Shown here one piece after another: positions 16,338 through 24,972 of a stretch of DNA of 64,000 nt. Where the stretch lies: positions 267,556-331,555 of the forward strand of contig NZ_MKIO01000041.1 of assembly GCF_001938945.1 (NCBI RefSeq). Direction: 5' to 3'. This stretch comes from Xaviernesmea rhizosphaerae (GTDB taxonomy: Bacteria > Pseudomonadota > Alphaproteobacteria > Rhizobiales > Rhizobiaceae). The notes below the pieces were generated by a model. That model was not told the DNA's origin. It ran no database searches and was given only the letters and a program-made list of their open reading frames with translations. Position 1 is the first letter of the stretch. Every line of letters starts with the position of its first letter. Made by a program: the position numbers and the translations under genes.

Positions 16338-17123
16338 CTAGTCCTGCGCCCCCGCCTGCCAGCGATGTGCGCCGCGTCGGCGCGGCGGCGGCTGGTAGTG
16401 GCGCGCAAGCGCCAGCAAGGCGGCGCGCAGGAGAAGCTTGGCCGAGCGGGCCGGCCATTGGCGCTCACGCTCCACCGTCTCCAGCCCCTTCTCGAAGCAG
16501 CAGACATCGAGCGCGACACCGGACAGTTCCGGGCCGATCGCCTCGATCGCCGCCGCCACGCGCAGGCGCGCGGCCATGGCCGAATCGCTGATCTCGGGCG
16601 CCGCCGCGCCGGCCCCGCCCGGGCGGCTTTCCATGCGCGGGCTGTAATCCATGGTCAGGCGCGGTTGCAGGCCGCCGCGGGTGAAATCGGCATGCAGCCG
16701 CGTGGCGGCAGCGCAAGCCTCCTCGGGCAGGAAAGGTCCGCCGCTCTTCTCCTTCAGCCGGGACAGGAGCGCGAGCGGCGACTCTGCCCGGTTCACGGTC
16801 ACTGTCGCGCGGCCATCCTCGGTGGCGATCTCCAGGCGCTCGCGGGCGCCATGCTGGGCGGCAAAGGCCTCCTCCTGCGGGGCCAGTTGCCGGCGCAGAT
16901 GCGCCGCCGCTTCAGGCCGCACGAGGATCTGCCCGCCCCGGCGCGTCAGCAGGCCGCAGGAGATGGCGCGGGCGAGAAGCGCGCGCGCCACGGCATGCTT
17001 GCCCTTCGCATCCGACAGGGTCTCGCGCCCCTGCGCATCCGGCGGCCCCAGGGTAAAGGGCCCTCCCCGCGACACGAAGCGCAGCAGCGCGGTCCAGGCC
17101 ATGCGTTCCCGACGGTCAAGCAT
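16338..17123 (-). CDS. DUF6456 domain protein
   Basis: A 261-residue cytosolic protein. The N-terminal part (about residues 10-80) looks like a winged-helix fold. The C-terminal part, starting near SPLALLSRLKEKSGGPFL and including RLHADFTRGGLQPRLTMDY, is the DUF6456 region. The DVCCFEKGLETVERE segment near the end is typical of the family. The ATG at 17123 (MLDRRERMAW) is preferred to one at 17240. It overlaps the end of the DnaA-C-like HTH gene by 8 bases, so the two form an operon and may act together on DNA. Function is not established. Confidence 0.78.
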   Translation of the reverse strand: MLDRRERMAWTALLRFVSRGGPFTLGPPDAQGRETLSDAKGKHAVARALLARAISCGLLTRRGGQILVRPEAAAHLRRQLAPQEEAFAAQHGARERLEIATEDGRATVTVNRAESPLALLSRLKEKSGGPFLPEEACAAATRLHADFTRGGLQPRLTMDYSPRMESRPGGAGAAAPEISDSAMAARLRVAAAIEAIGPELSGVALDVCCFEKGLETVERERQWPARSAKLLLRAALLALARHYQPPPRRRGAHRWQAGAQD

Positions 17124-17703
17124 CGATGGCGCCCCCTTGGGCAGCGCGCGGAAACACGGCCTGCACCACCCGCTCCAGCGTGGACAGGAAGGCATCGTAA
17201 ACCGGGTCGTCACGCAGATCCTCGACCACATTGCAGGCATGGCCGGCGGTGGTGCGGTCGCGGCCGAAGCCCGCGCCGATATCGGTCAGCGACATCTGCA
17301 AGACCACATGGCACAGATACATGGCGATCTGGCGCACATGGCAGCGCGAGCGCCGGCGGCTGCGCCGCATGGCCACGCGCTCGGAGGCAAGGGCCGCCAT
17401 TTCCTGCACCAGGGTCTGCACCGCGCTGCAGCGTTCGCTTAAGGCCGCCGCCGTTCCCTTCACGCCCGGCACCGGGCGAAGAGGGGGCTGGTGTGGCGCC
17501 GGCGCGCTCATCCGGCCGGTGACGGCGGCCACCGGCAGCGGGCGCGCCGGAGCCTCGGATGGAAAAATGGATGCAGCCCGATGCTCCGGGTTTTTGTTTT
17601 CGCGCCGGACTTTTTTGAAAGCCGGTTCCCAAATCTCGGTCGGGCGCTCCAGGCCGCCCGCCGGAACAGGCAGGACCGCGTGATCGGTTCGATGATGCAG
17701 CAT
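17116..17703 (-). CDS. DnaA C-terminal-like helix-turn-helix protein with repeat-encoded N-terminus
   Basis: A 195-residue protein. Residues about 120-185 resemble the DNA-binding domain IV of DnaA: VRQIAMYLCHVVLQMSLTDI, then GAGFGRDRTTAGHACN, where DRTT corresponds to the DnaA signature DHTT. It lacks the AAA+ ATPase, so it is a stand-alone origin-box-type DNA binder. The start at 17703 is well supported by AAAGGAG six bases upstream. Residues about 18-51 are encoded by a degenerate family A repeat (17550-17650) that stays open in this frame. A start at 17514 would skip it but has poorer support. A LexA-type box lies 54 bases upstream of the start. Confidence 0.8.
   Translation of the reverse strand: MLHHRTDHAVLPVPAGGLERPTEIWEPAFKKVRRENKNPEHRAASIFPSEAPARPLPVAAVTGRMSAPAPHQPPLRPVPGVKGTAAALSERCSAVQTLVQEMAALASERVAMRRSRRRSRCHVRQIAMYLCHVVLQMSLTDIGAGFGRDRTTAGHACNVVEDLRDDPVYDAFLSTLERVVQAVFPRAAQGGAIDA
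17550..17650 (-). repeat. Family A repeat lying inside a coding sequence
   Basis: A 101-base degenerate family A copy, from GAGCCTCGGATGGAAAAATG to CTCGGTCGGGCGCTC, aligning along its whole length with the copy at 8280-8381. It is inside the 5' part of the DnaA-C-like gene and is read without a stop as about 34 residues (including IWEPAFKKVRRENK). Confidence 0.8.
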
Positions 17704-17720
17704 GAGCGACTCCTTTCGAT

Positions 17721-17771
17721 ATAGGAAATTGTTCCTATTCTATGCCGCGCTAATTCGAACAAATCAAGAAC
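17721..17771 (-). promoter_or_regulatory. LexA-type SOS box and inverted repeat upstream of the HTH gene
   Basis: GAACAAATCAAGAAC (17757-17771) matches GAAC-N7-GAAC, the alphaproteobacterial LexA operator; on the gene strand it reads GTTC-N7-GTTC. Nearer the gene, ATAGGAA-ATTG-TTCCTAT (17721-17738) is a perfect 7-base inverted repeat. On the gene strand TAGAAT downstream of the box could serve as a -10. The box position, 54 bases before the start codon, suits repression. Confidence 0.65.
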
Positions 17772-17933
17772 ATTTCTAGGGATTTTTGCGCCATGCGCAA
17801 GCGGAGCGGGAATCGTCGCATGCGCTATCCCCGGCTTTTGGCCGGCCCTCGGATGCCATCAAAGCTTTCTTCACGCTGAGGGCGCCACAACGCAAAGCCT
17901 CCGCTTTCCCGCTTGAACCGGAGGGCGTGGCTT

Positions 17934-17947
17934 AGTAAATATTTACT
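17934..17947 (+). promoter_or_regulatory. LacI-family operator, regulator promoter
   Basis: AGTAAATATTTACT is a perfect 14-base palindrome, 47 bases before the regulator start at 17994. Thirteen of its 14 bases recur upstream of lacE at 19239-19252. LacI/GalR repressors bind such symmetric sites, so this indicates autoregulation. Confidence 0.75.
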
Positions 17948-17993
17948 CGGATTCGGGCGCATCCCGATTGCGGTCGGGGGCGGACAGGCAGGC

Positions 17994-19040
17994 ATGGTCA
18001 CCATCAAGGAAATCGCCAAGGCGGTCGGGGTCTCCTCGGCAACGGTGTCGCGGGTTCTCAATTACGATCCGGCCCTGTCGATCTCGCCGGCCAAGCGCCA
18101 GGCCGTGATCGAAACGGCAGAGGCTCTGAACTATGCCACGCCGCGCAGCCGCAAGGGACAGGTCGGCGCGCCAGTGGCCGGCCCGGCGCAGGCGCGGCTG
18201 GCGATCGTGCATTTCCTGCAATCGACGGAGGAACTGGCCGATCCCTATTATATCGGCGTGCGGCTCGGCGTCGAGGCGCGCTGCCGCGAGATCAAGGCCG
18301 AGATCGTCCAGATCTTCCATGCCGACATGGAGGCCGACCCGCAGGTGCTGCAGTCGGTGGCGGGCACGATCGTCATCGGCAAACAATCCGACGACCGGAT
18401 CGACTGGCTGGCCGAACAGGGCCGCCCGCTGGTCTTTGCCGATTTCCTGCCGCCGCGCGAGCGCTTCGACGCGGTGCACTGCGATCTCGATACCGCCACC
18501 CGCCGGATGCTGGACGCGCTGAAACAGGCCGGCTACCGGCGCATCGCCTTCATCGGCAGCCACGAACATCTCAATGGCGAGACGCAGCGCTTCGGCGAGC
18601 GGCGCTGTCGCGCCTATATCGACTGGATGACGGCGGAAGGCCTGTTCGACCCGGCTCTGCTGGTGCTGGGCGACTTCTGCAATTCCGGCCAGAACCTGCG
18701 CCTGGAAGCCGGCTACGCCCTGGCGCAAGCGGTGCTGACCGTCACGCCAAGGCCGGAAATTCTGATGACGGCCAATGACAATATGGCCATCGGCGCCTAC
18801 AGGGCCATCCGCGAGGCGGGCCTGTCCATCGCGGGCGATATCTCTGTGGTCTCCTTCAACGACATTCCCGTGGCGCAATTCCTCTCCCCGCCACTCTCCA
18901 GCCTGCGCATCCAGGGCGAACATATCGGCGAGACGGCCGTGGACCTTTTGGCCGAGCGGCTGGCGGGGCGCGGCTACGTGAAGACGGTGACGATTCCCGC
19001 TGCCATGCAATGGCGCGAAAGCTGCCGCCCGCCGGCGTGA
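17994..19040 (+). CDS. LacI family transcriptional regulator of the lac operon
   Basis: A 348-residue LacI/GalR repressor. The HTH occupies residues 1-50 (VTIKEIAKAVGVSSATVSRV, then a hinge helix after LNY), and the periplasmic-binding-protein-like sugar domain follows from about 60 (YYIGVRLGVE; DNMAIGAYRAI; GDISVVSFNDIPVAQF near the end). The ATG at 17994 gives the canonical VTIKEIA start; longer frames from 17913 would include the operator palindrome and are rejected. It is upstream of and parallel to lacEFGZK, with the same operator in front of both, so it very probably represses itself and the operon until a galactoside inducer binds. Confidence 0.88.
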   Translation: MVTIKEIAKAVGVSSATVSRVLNYDPALSISPAKRQAVIETAEALNYATPRSRKGQVGAPVAGPAQARLAIVHFLQSTEELADPYYIGVRLGVEARCREIKAEIVQIFHADMEADPQVLQSVAGTIVIGKQSDDRIDWLAEQGRPLVFADFLPPRERFDAVHCDLDTATRRMLDALKQAGYRRIAFIGSHEHLNGETQRFGERRCRAYIDWMTAEGLFDPALLVLGDFCNSGQNLRLEAGYALAQAVLTVTPRPEILMTANDNMAIGAYRAIREAGLSIAGDISVVSFNDIPVAQFLSPPLSSLRIQGEHIGETAVDLLAERLAGRGYVKTVTIPAAMQWRESCRPPA

Positions 19041-19238
19041 GCGCAGGCTTTTTCGCCACGCGGCAAAGACGCGGACAGCGCGGGCCTAGCAGGCCTTCGC
19101 CTGCCCCTGCTTTCGCAGCCGGGAGGGCCATGGGCATCCGGAATGGTGCCGAAAAAACGCTGTTTTTCAAAGACCTTCGGCAGCCGTCATGAGGCGGTGG
19201 TCTCACCGACAGCACCCGGTCCGCACCTTCGCAGGCGC

Positions 19239-19252
19239 AATAAATATTTACT
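19239..19252 (+). promoter_or_regulatory. LacI-family operator, lac operon promoter
   Basis: AATAAATATTTACT, with the perfect core TAAATATTTA at 19241-19250, matches 13 of 14 bases of the site at 17934-17947. It lies 95 bases before the lacE start and is followed by an AT-rich stretch suited to a promoter. Confidence 0.72.
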
Positions 19253-19346
19253 AAATTTCTCTTGCGCAGCATGGTTTTTTAGGAAATAGTCTGCGCCAGG
19301 ACGGGGTTGGAGCCGTCCGTTACGATCGACATCTGGGAGGACGTCC

Positions 19347-20618
19347 ATGGGTAAATCGAGCCTGAAGGCGCGCTGCGCCGCCCTGTTGCTGGCGGGCGCC
19401 AGCGTGCTGGCCACATCCGCCGCCTTTGCCGGCGAGATCAAGGTCTGGTGCTGGGATCCGAATTTCAACGTCGCGATCATGAAGGAAGCCGCCGCGCGCT
19501 ATGCCAAGGACCATCCCGACACCAAGGTGACGGTGGTGGACTTCGCCAAGGCCGACGTGGAGCAGAAGCTGCAGACGGCGCTTTCCTCGGGAACGACCGA
19601 CGGGCTGCCCGATATCGTGCTGATCGAGGATTACGGCGCGCAGAAATATCTGCAGTCCTTCCCCGGCGCCTTCGCCCCCATGTCGGGCAAGGTCGATTAT
19701 GCCGGCTTCGCGCCCTATAAGGTGCAGCTGATGACGGTCGAAGGCCAAGTCTATGGCATGCCCTTCGATTCCGGCGTCACCGGGCTCTATTACCGCAGCG
19801 ACTATCTGGAACAGGCCGGCTTCAAGCCTGCCGACCTCGAAAACATCACCTGGGATCGATTCATCGAGATCGGCAAGACGGTGACGGAGAAGACCGGCAA
19901 GAAGATGATCGGCATCGACGTCAATGATGCCGGCTTCACCCGCATCCTGATGCAGTCGGCCGGCCGCTGGTATTTCGACAAGGACGGCAATCTCGACATC
20001 ACCAAGAACCCGGCGCTCAAGGCCGCGCTCGACGTGCAGCAGAAGATCTTTCGCGCCGGCATCCATCGCCCGGCCTCCGGCTGGACTGACTGGGTCAGCG
20101 GCTTCACATCAGGCGATGTCGCCTCGATCACCACGGGCGTCTGGATCACCGGCACCGTCAAGGCGCAGGCCGAGCAGTCCGGCAAATGGCGCGTGGCGCC
20201 GATCCCCTCGCTCGGCATCGACGGCGCGACCCATGCCTCCAATCTCGGCGGCTCCAGCTGGTATGTGACGGAAAGCTCCAAGACCAAGGACGAGGCGATC
20301 GACTTCCTCAACACGGTCTTCGCCAAGGATGTCGACTTCTACCAGAAGATCCTCACCGAGCGCGGCGCGGTCGGCTCGCTGATGGCGGCCCGCAAGGGCG
20401 AGGCCTATAATCTGGCCGATCCGTTCTTCGGCGGCGAGAAGGTCTGGCAGCACTTCTCCGACTGGCTCGCCAAGGTGCCCCCGGTCAATTACGGCGTCTT
20501 CACCAATGAGGTCGACACCGCCGTCAACGCCCATCTGCCGGAGCTCGCCAAGGATGGCGTCTCGGTCGACAAGGTGCTGTCGGAGATCGAATCCCAGGCG
20601 CAGGGCCAGATCCAGTAG
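19347..20618 (+). CDS. lacE: Lactose/galactoside ABC transporter substrate-binding protein
   Basis: A 423-residue family 1 extracellular solute-binding protein. The signal peptide covers residues 1-28 (ALLLAGASVLATSAAFA, then AGEIKVWCWD). The mature protein shows the usual DIVLIEDYGAQKY and GMPFDSGVTGLYYR segments and the GGSSWYVTESSK motif of sugar-binding proteins. It captures the sugar in the periplasm for the LacF/LacG permease. The gene order lacE-F-G-Z-K equals that of the Agrobacterium radiobacter lactose operon, and the neighbouring beta-galactosidase supports lactose or another beta-galactoside as substrate. GGGAGGA lies upstream of the start. A long hairpin separates it from lacF. 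Confidence 0.85.
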   Translation: MGKSSLKARCAALLLAGASVLATSAAFAGEIKVWCWDPNFNVAIMKEAAARYAKDHPDTKVTVVDFAKADVEQKLQTALSSGTTDGLPDIVLIEDYGAQKYLQSFPGAFAPMSGKVDYAGFAPYKVQLMTVEGQVYGMPFDSGVTGLYYRSDYLEQAGFKPADLENITWDRFIEIGKTVTEKTGKKMIGIDVNDAGFTRILMQSAGRWYFDKDGNLDITKNPALKAALDVQQKIFRAGIHRPASGWTDWVSGFTSGDVASITTGVWITGTVKAQAEQSGKWRVAPIPSLGIDGATHASNLGGSSWYVTESSKTKDEAIDFLNTVFAKDVDFYQKILTERGAVGSLMAARKGEAYNLADPFFGGEKVWQHFSDWLAKVPPVNYGVFTNEVDTAVNAHLPELAKDGVSVDKVLSEIESQAQGQIQ

Positions 20619-20707
20619 GCTCTAAAGCGCGAGCGAGCAGGTCGGGCGCGGGTGCTTCGGCTTGCTTGCCGCCGTGACGGGCGGCGGAATCGGTGGTTCG
20701 CTTGGGT

Positions 20708-20793
20708 CGTCATCCCCCGGCCTTGTGCCGAGGATCTGCCGCGCTCGATGCATCACGGCTTTGCAGATGCTCGGGCCAAGCCCGAACATGACA
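20708..20793 (+). repeat. Family B palindrome between lacE and lacF
   Basis: An 86-base imperfect palindrome (from CGTCATCCCCCGG to CCCGAACATGACAG) inside the 304-base lacE-lacF gap, which otherwise holds no gene. Transcribed, it forms a long hairpin 3' of the lacE coding sequence. It is the second B copy in the window. Confidence 0.8.
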
Positions 20794-20922
20794 GCCCCTT
20801 TGGCGTCCCGATCCCGCAGCTCCTTCCCGGCCAGGGACTGCGCGCCGGTCCCCTGCCAATCATCCCGCCGCGGAGCCAAGGCCGCGGCGTGCCTTCTCTC
20901 GCGGAATCACCCGAGGTCGCCC

Positions 20923-21849
20923 ATGGCACTCTCTGTTTCTGAACCCTCTTCCGGCCGGTCCTCCCAGGGGCGCGCCGGCGCGCGCAGCGCAAGCCTCAAT
21001 GGCTGGCTGTTCACCGCGCCGGCGCTCGCTCTCATCGGCATTTTCCTGGTCTATCCGATCCTGCGCTCGCTGGTGCTGTCCTTCTATGCCGGCAAGGGGA
21101 TGATGCTGAAGCCGGCGGGCTTTTCCAACATCGTCCGGCTGTGGAACGATCCGATCTTCCTCAAGGCTTTGGTCAACACCACCACCTTCTTCGTGGTGCA
21201 GGTGCCGATCATGATCGTCCTGGCGCTGCTTCTGGCCGGCATGCTCAACAGCGACCGGCTGCGCTTTGCCGGCTTCTTCCGCACCGCCATCTTCCTGCCC
21301 TGCGTCGCCTCTCTCGTGGCCTATTCCGTGCTGTTCAAGGGCATGTTCGCGGTGGATGGCGTGGTCAATTCCACGCTGATGGCCATCGGCCTCGTCGATC
21401 AGCCGATCGGCTGGCTGACGGATCCGTTCTGGGCCAAGGTGCTGGTGATCCTCGCCATCACCTGGCGCTGGACCGGCTACAACATGATCTTCTACCTCGC
21501 CGCCCTGCAGAACATCGACAAATCGATCTACGAGGCGGCGCGCATCGACGGGGTGCCAGCCTGGGCGCGCTTCCTGCACCTGACCGTGCCGATGCTCAAA
21601 CCCGTGATCCTCTTCACCACGATCATCTCGACCATCGGCACGATCCAGCTGTTCGACGAGGTGTATAATCTCACTGAAGGGCGCGGCGGGCCGGCGGATT
21701 CCACCATCACCCTGTCGCTCTACATCTACAACCTGACCTTCCGCTACATGCCGAGCTTCGGCTATGCGGCCACCGTCTCCTATGTGATCGTCGTCATGGT
21801 CGCCGTGCTCTCCTTCCTGCAATTCTACGCCGCGAGGGACAAGGCATGA
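20923..21849 (+). CDS. lacF: Lactose ABC transporter permease LacF
   Basis: A 308-residue MalF-type inner-membrane permease with about six spans, beginning NGWLFTAPALALIGIFLVYP. The ATPase-contact EAA loop is YEAARIDGVPAWARFLHLTV, in the canonical place. The ATG at 20923 starts the family N-terminus; an upstream in-frame start at 20662 would translate through the family B hairpin and is not believed. The stop overlaps lacG (ATGA). It pairs with LacG as the membrane channel of the galactoside importer. Confidence 0.88.
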   Translation: MALSVSEPSSGRSSQGRAGARSASLNGWLFTAPALALIGIFLVYPILRSLVLSFYAGKGMMLKPAGFSNIVRLWNDPIFLKALVNTTTFFVVQVPIMIVLALLLAGMLNSDRLRFAGFFRTAIFLPCVASLVAYSVLFKGMFAVDGVVNSTLMAIGLVDQPIGWLTDPFWAKVLVILAITWRWTGYNMIFYLAALQNIDKSIYEAARIDGVPAWARFLHLTVPMLKPVILFTTIISTIGTIQLFDEVYNLTEGRGGPADSTITLSLYIYNLTFRYMPSFGYAATVSYVIVVMVAVLSFLQFYAARDKA

Positions 21850-22703
21850 GCCTGTCAGCCACCACGCCCGTCACCGGCGCCCCGGCGCGGCCTTTCCTGC
21901 GGCATCTGGAGCGCGCGGGGCTTTATCTCGCGCTCTCCGTCGCCGCCTTCCTCTCGGTCTTTCCGTTCCTGTGGATGCTGGTCAGCGCCACCAATTCCTC
22001 CGGCGAGATCATCCGCGGCAAGCTCGGGCTCGGCGATCAGTTCTGGATCAACCTCGACAACTTCATGACGCAGGTGGACCTGCCGCTGGTCATGTGGAAC
22101 TCGGCCAAGGTGGCGGTGCTCTCCACCGTGCTCACCATCGCCGTCTCCTCGCTCGCCGGCTATGGCTTCGAGATGTTCCGCTCGAAGATGCGCGAGCGGC
22201 TCTATTCGCTGGTGCTGCTCACTTTGATGGTTCCCTTCGCCGCGCTGATGATCCCGCTCTTCATGATGATCGGCCAGGCGGGGCTCATCAACACGCACAT
22301 CGCCATTCTCCTGCCCTCCATCGCCTCGGCCTTCATCATCTTCTACTTCCGCCAGGCGACCAAGGCCTTCCCGACCGAGCTGCGCGATGCCGCGCGCGTG
22401 GACGGGCTGAAGGAATGGCAGATCTTCTTGTTCATCTATGTGCCGGTGATGCGCTCGACCTATGCGGCGGCCTTCGTCATCGTCTTCATGACCAGCTGGA
22501 ACAACTATCTCTGGCCGCTGATCGTGCTGCAGTCCAACGAGACCAAGACGATCACCCTCGTCGTTTCGGCGCTCGCCTCGGCCTATTACCCCGATTTCGG
22601 CGTGGTGATGATCGGCACGATCCTCGCCACCCTCCCCACCCTCATCGTCTTCTTCGTCATGCAGCGCCAGTTCGTGGCGGGCATGCTCGGTTCCGTGAAA
22701 TAG
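21846..22703 (+). CDS. lacG: Lactose ABC transporter permease LacG
   Basis: A 285-residue MalG-type permease with six spans. It starts with a hydrophobic SVAAFLSVFPFLWMLVSATN segment. The EAA loop is LRDAARVDGLKEWQIFLFIY, and the C-terminal segment RQFVAGMLGSVK closely follows MalG-type proteins, whose tail reaches into the ATPase. The ATG overlaps the lacF stop by 4 bases, so the two are translationally coupled. lacZ begins 1 base after its stop. Confidence 0.88.
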   Translation: MSLSATTPVTGAPARPFLRHLERAGLYLALSVAAFLSVFPFLWMLVSATNSSGEIIRGKLGLGDQFWINLDNFMTQVDLPLVMWNSAKVAVLSTVLTIAVSSLAGYGFEMFRSKMRERLYSLVLLTLMVPFAALMIPLFMMIGQAGLINTHIAILLPSIASAFIIFYFRQATKAFPTELRDAARVDGLKEWQIFLFIYVPVMRSTYAAAFVIVFMTSWNNYLWPLIVLQSNETKTITLVVSALASAYYPDFGVVMIGTILATLPTLIVFFVMQRQFVAGMLGSVK

Positions 22704-22704
22704 G

Positions 22705-24963
22705 ATGTCGACAATGCGTCAGATGGAAAGCTTCAACGCCGGCTGGACCTTCCGCCAAGGCTTCGATGCCGCGAAGGCCGGCGCGCGCCAGGCCGGCGAG
22801 ACCGTGCGCCTGCCGCACAGCGCCGTCGAGCTGCCCTATAATTACTGCGACGAAACCAGCTATCAGAAGGCCTTCACCTATCAGAAGGTGCTGGCTTATG
22901 ACGGCCGCTTCGAGGGTCACGAGGTCTCGCTGGTGTTCGATGGCGCGATGGCCGACAGCGTCGTCTTCGTCAACGGCCAGCAGGTCATGGCCCATCCCGA
23001 TGGCTACACGCCCTTCGAGGCCCGGCTGACCCCTTACCTGAAACCAGGCGACAATCTGATCACGGTCAAGATCGACGGCTCGGAAAACCCTGCCATTCCG
23101 CCCTTCGGCGGCATGATCGACTATCTCTGCTATGCCGGCATCTATCGCGATGTCTGGTTGAAGGTGGCGCCCAAGCTGGCCATCGCCCATCTCAAGATCG
23201 AGACGCCGGAGGCGCTGGCGCAAACCAAGAGCGTGACGGCCCGGGTCGATCTCGCCGCCCATGACGGCGCAGCGCTCGAGGGCACGCTGACGGTGACGCT
23301 GACGGATGCCGAGGGCGCGACGCTCGCCACCGCGCAGGCCCAGGTCGACGGCGCGCGCATGCTGCTGACGCTCGATGGTCTCACCGGCCTTTCGCTCTGG
23401 GACATCGACAATCCCGTGCTCTATCGCCTGACGGTGGAGCTCGAAAGCGCTTCCGGCCGCGACGCCGTTTCCTCCCGCTTCGGCTTCCGCACGGCGGAAT
23501 TCACGCCCACCGGCTTCCTGCTGAACGGCAAGCCCCTGAAGCTGCGCGGCCTCAACCGGCACCAGGCCTATCCCCATGTCGGCTATGCCTTCGGCCGCCG
23601 CGCGCAGGAACTCGATGCCAATGTGCTGAAGTTCGAACTGGCCTGCAACATCGTGCGCACCTCGCACTATCCGCAGGCGAAGAGCTTCCTCGACCGCTGC
23701 GACGAGATCGGCCTCCTGGTGTTCGAGGAAATTCCCGGCTGGCAGCATATCGGCGACGAGGCCTGGCAGCAGGAATCGATCCGCAATGTCCGACGCATGA
23801 TTGAGCGCGACTGGAACCATCCCTCGATCATCATCTGGGGCGTGCGCATCAACGAAAGCCAGGACAACCACGCCTTCTATGCCGAGACCAACCGCCTGGC
23901 GCGCGAACTGGACTCTACCCGCCAGACCGGCGGCGTGCGCTTCATCACCAATTCGGAGCTGCTCGAAGACGTCTACACGATGAACGACTTCATCCTCGGC
24001 AATGAGGAAATGCCGGGCAACAATCGCGGCCGGGTGGTGCTGCGCGACCGGGTGGAGACCACCGGCATCGCCAGGCCGATCCCCTATATGATCACCGAAT
24101 ATAACGGCCACATGTACCCGACCAAACGCTTCGATCAGGAGCAGCGCCAGGCCGAGCACGTCACCCGCCACCTGCTGATCCTCGACAAGATCGCCGGCGA
24201 AGAGACGATTTCGGGCGGCACCGGCTGGTGCATGGCCGATTACAACACCCACAAGGATTTCGGCGCGGGCGACCGCATCTGCTATCACGGCGTGCTCGAC
24301 ATGTATCGCGAGCCGAAATTCGCGGCCTATGCCTATGCCTCGCAGGGCGATCCGCGCAAGAAGCCGGTTCTCAAACCCGTGACCTACTGGGCGCGCGGCG
24401 AGCGCAACATCGGCGGCGTTCTGCCGCTGATCATCCTCACCAATTGCGATTATGTCGAGGTCGCCTTCGGCGACGCCGCGCCCAAGCGCTTCGAGCCCGA
24501 CCGCGCCACCTATCCGCATCTCAGCCATCCGCCCGTGATCCTCGACGAGCGCAATGTCGATCCCAAGGAATTCGGCACCTGGGGCCGCGTCTGGCGCGAA
24601 GGCACGATTGTCGGTTATGTCGACGGCAAGGAAGCGATCCGCGTGATGCTCCCCGGCGATCCGCTGCCGACGCGGCTGGAGATCGCCCCCGACGACACCA
24701 GGCTGAAGGCGGGCGAAAAGGATGCCGTGCGCGTGATCCTGCGCGCGCTCGACCAGGGCGGCAATCCGCTGCCCTTCTTCGACGATCCGGTCGCCCTGTC
24801 GCTCGAGGGCCCGGGGCGGATCATCGGGCCGGAACTCGCCAGCTTCAAGGGCGGCGGCACCGGCCTGTGGATCGAGGCGGGCGACGAGGCTGGCACGCTG
24901 ACGCTGACGGTGCGCTCGGCCCCCTTCGGCGAGCAGACGGTTGCCTTCACGGTCGAGGCGTAA
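22705..24963 (+). CDS. lacZ: Beta-galactosidase, glycoside hydrolase family 2
   Basis: A 752-residue GH2 enzyme. The N-terminal sugar-binding jelly roll (about 1-170) is followed by an immunoglobulin-like domain and the TIM barrel (about 270-560). The acid/base is E384 in IIWGVRINESQ and the nucleophile E465 in YMITEYNGHM. The LRGLNRHQAYPHVG and RTSHYPQ motifs are standard. A C-terminal Ig-like domain ends near TLTVRSAPFG. It is shorter than E. coli LacZ but suits the Agrobacterium type. It has no signal peptide, so it hydrolyses imported galactosides in the cytoplasm. A second ATG at 22714 is an alternative start. Confidence 0.88.
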   Translation: MSTMRQMESFNAGWTFRQGFDAAKAGARQAGETVRLPHSAVELPYNYCDETSYQKAFTYQKVLAYDGRFEGHEVSLVFDGAMADSVVFVNGQQVMAHPDGYTPFEARLTPYLKPGDNLITVKIDGSENPAIPPFGGMIDYLCYAGIYRDVWLKVAPKLAIAHLKIETPEALAQTKSVTARVDLAAHDGAALEGTLTVTLTDAEGATLATAQAQVDGARMLLTLDGLTGLSLWDIDNPVLYRLTVELESASGRDAVSSRFGFRTAEFTPTGFLLNGKPLKLRGLNRHQAYPHVGYAFGRRAQELDANVLKFELACNIVRTSHYPQAKSFLDRCDEIGLLVFEEIPGWQHIGDEAWQQESIRNVRRMIERDWNHPSIIIWGVRINESQDNHAFYAETNRLARELDSTRQTGGVRFITNSELLEDVYTMNDFILGNEEMPGNNRGRVVLRDRVETTGIARPIPYMITEYNGHMYPTKRFDQEQRQAEHVTRHLLILDKIAGEETISGGTGWCMADYNTHKDFGAGDRICYHGVLDMYREPKFAAYAYASQGDPRKKPVLKPVTYWARGERNIGGVLPLIILTNCDYVEVAFGDAAPKRFEPDRATYPHLSHPPVILDERNVDPKEFGTWGRVWREGTIVGYVDGKEAIRVMLPGDPLPTRLEIAPDDTRLKAGEKDAVRVILRALDQGGNPLPFFDDPVALSLEGPGRIIGPELASFKGGGTGLWIEAGDEAGTLTLTVRSAPFGEQTVAFTVEA

Positions 24964-24972
24964 GGAAAAGCC

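Noticed and set aside
20662..20922. N-terminal extension of LacF starting at 20662
   Set aside because: It would translate the family B hairpin; the permease family start is at 20923.
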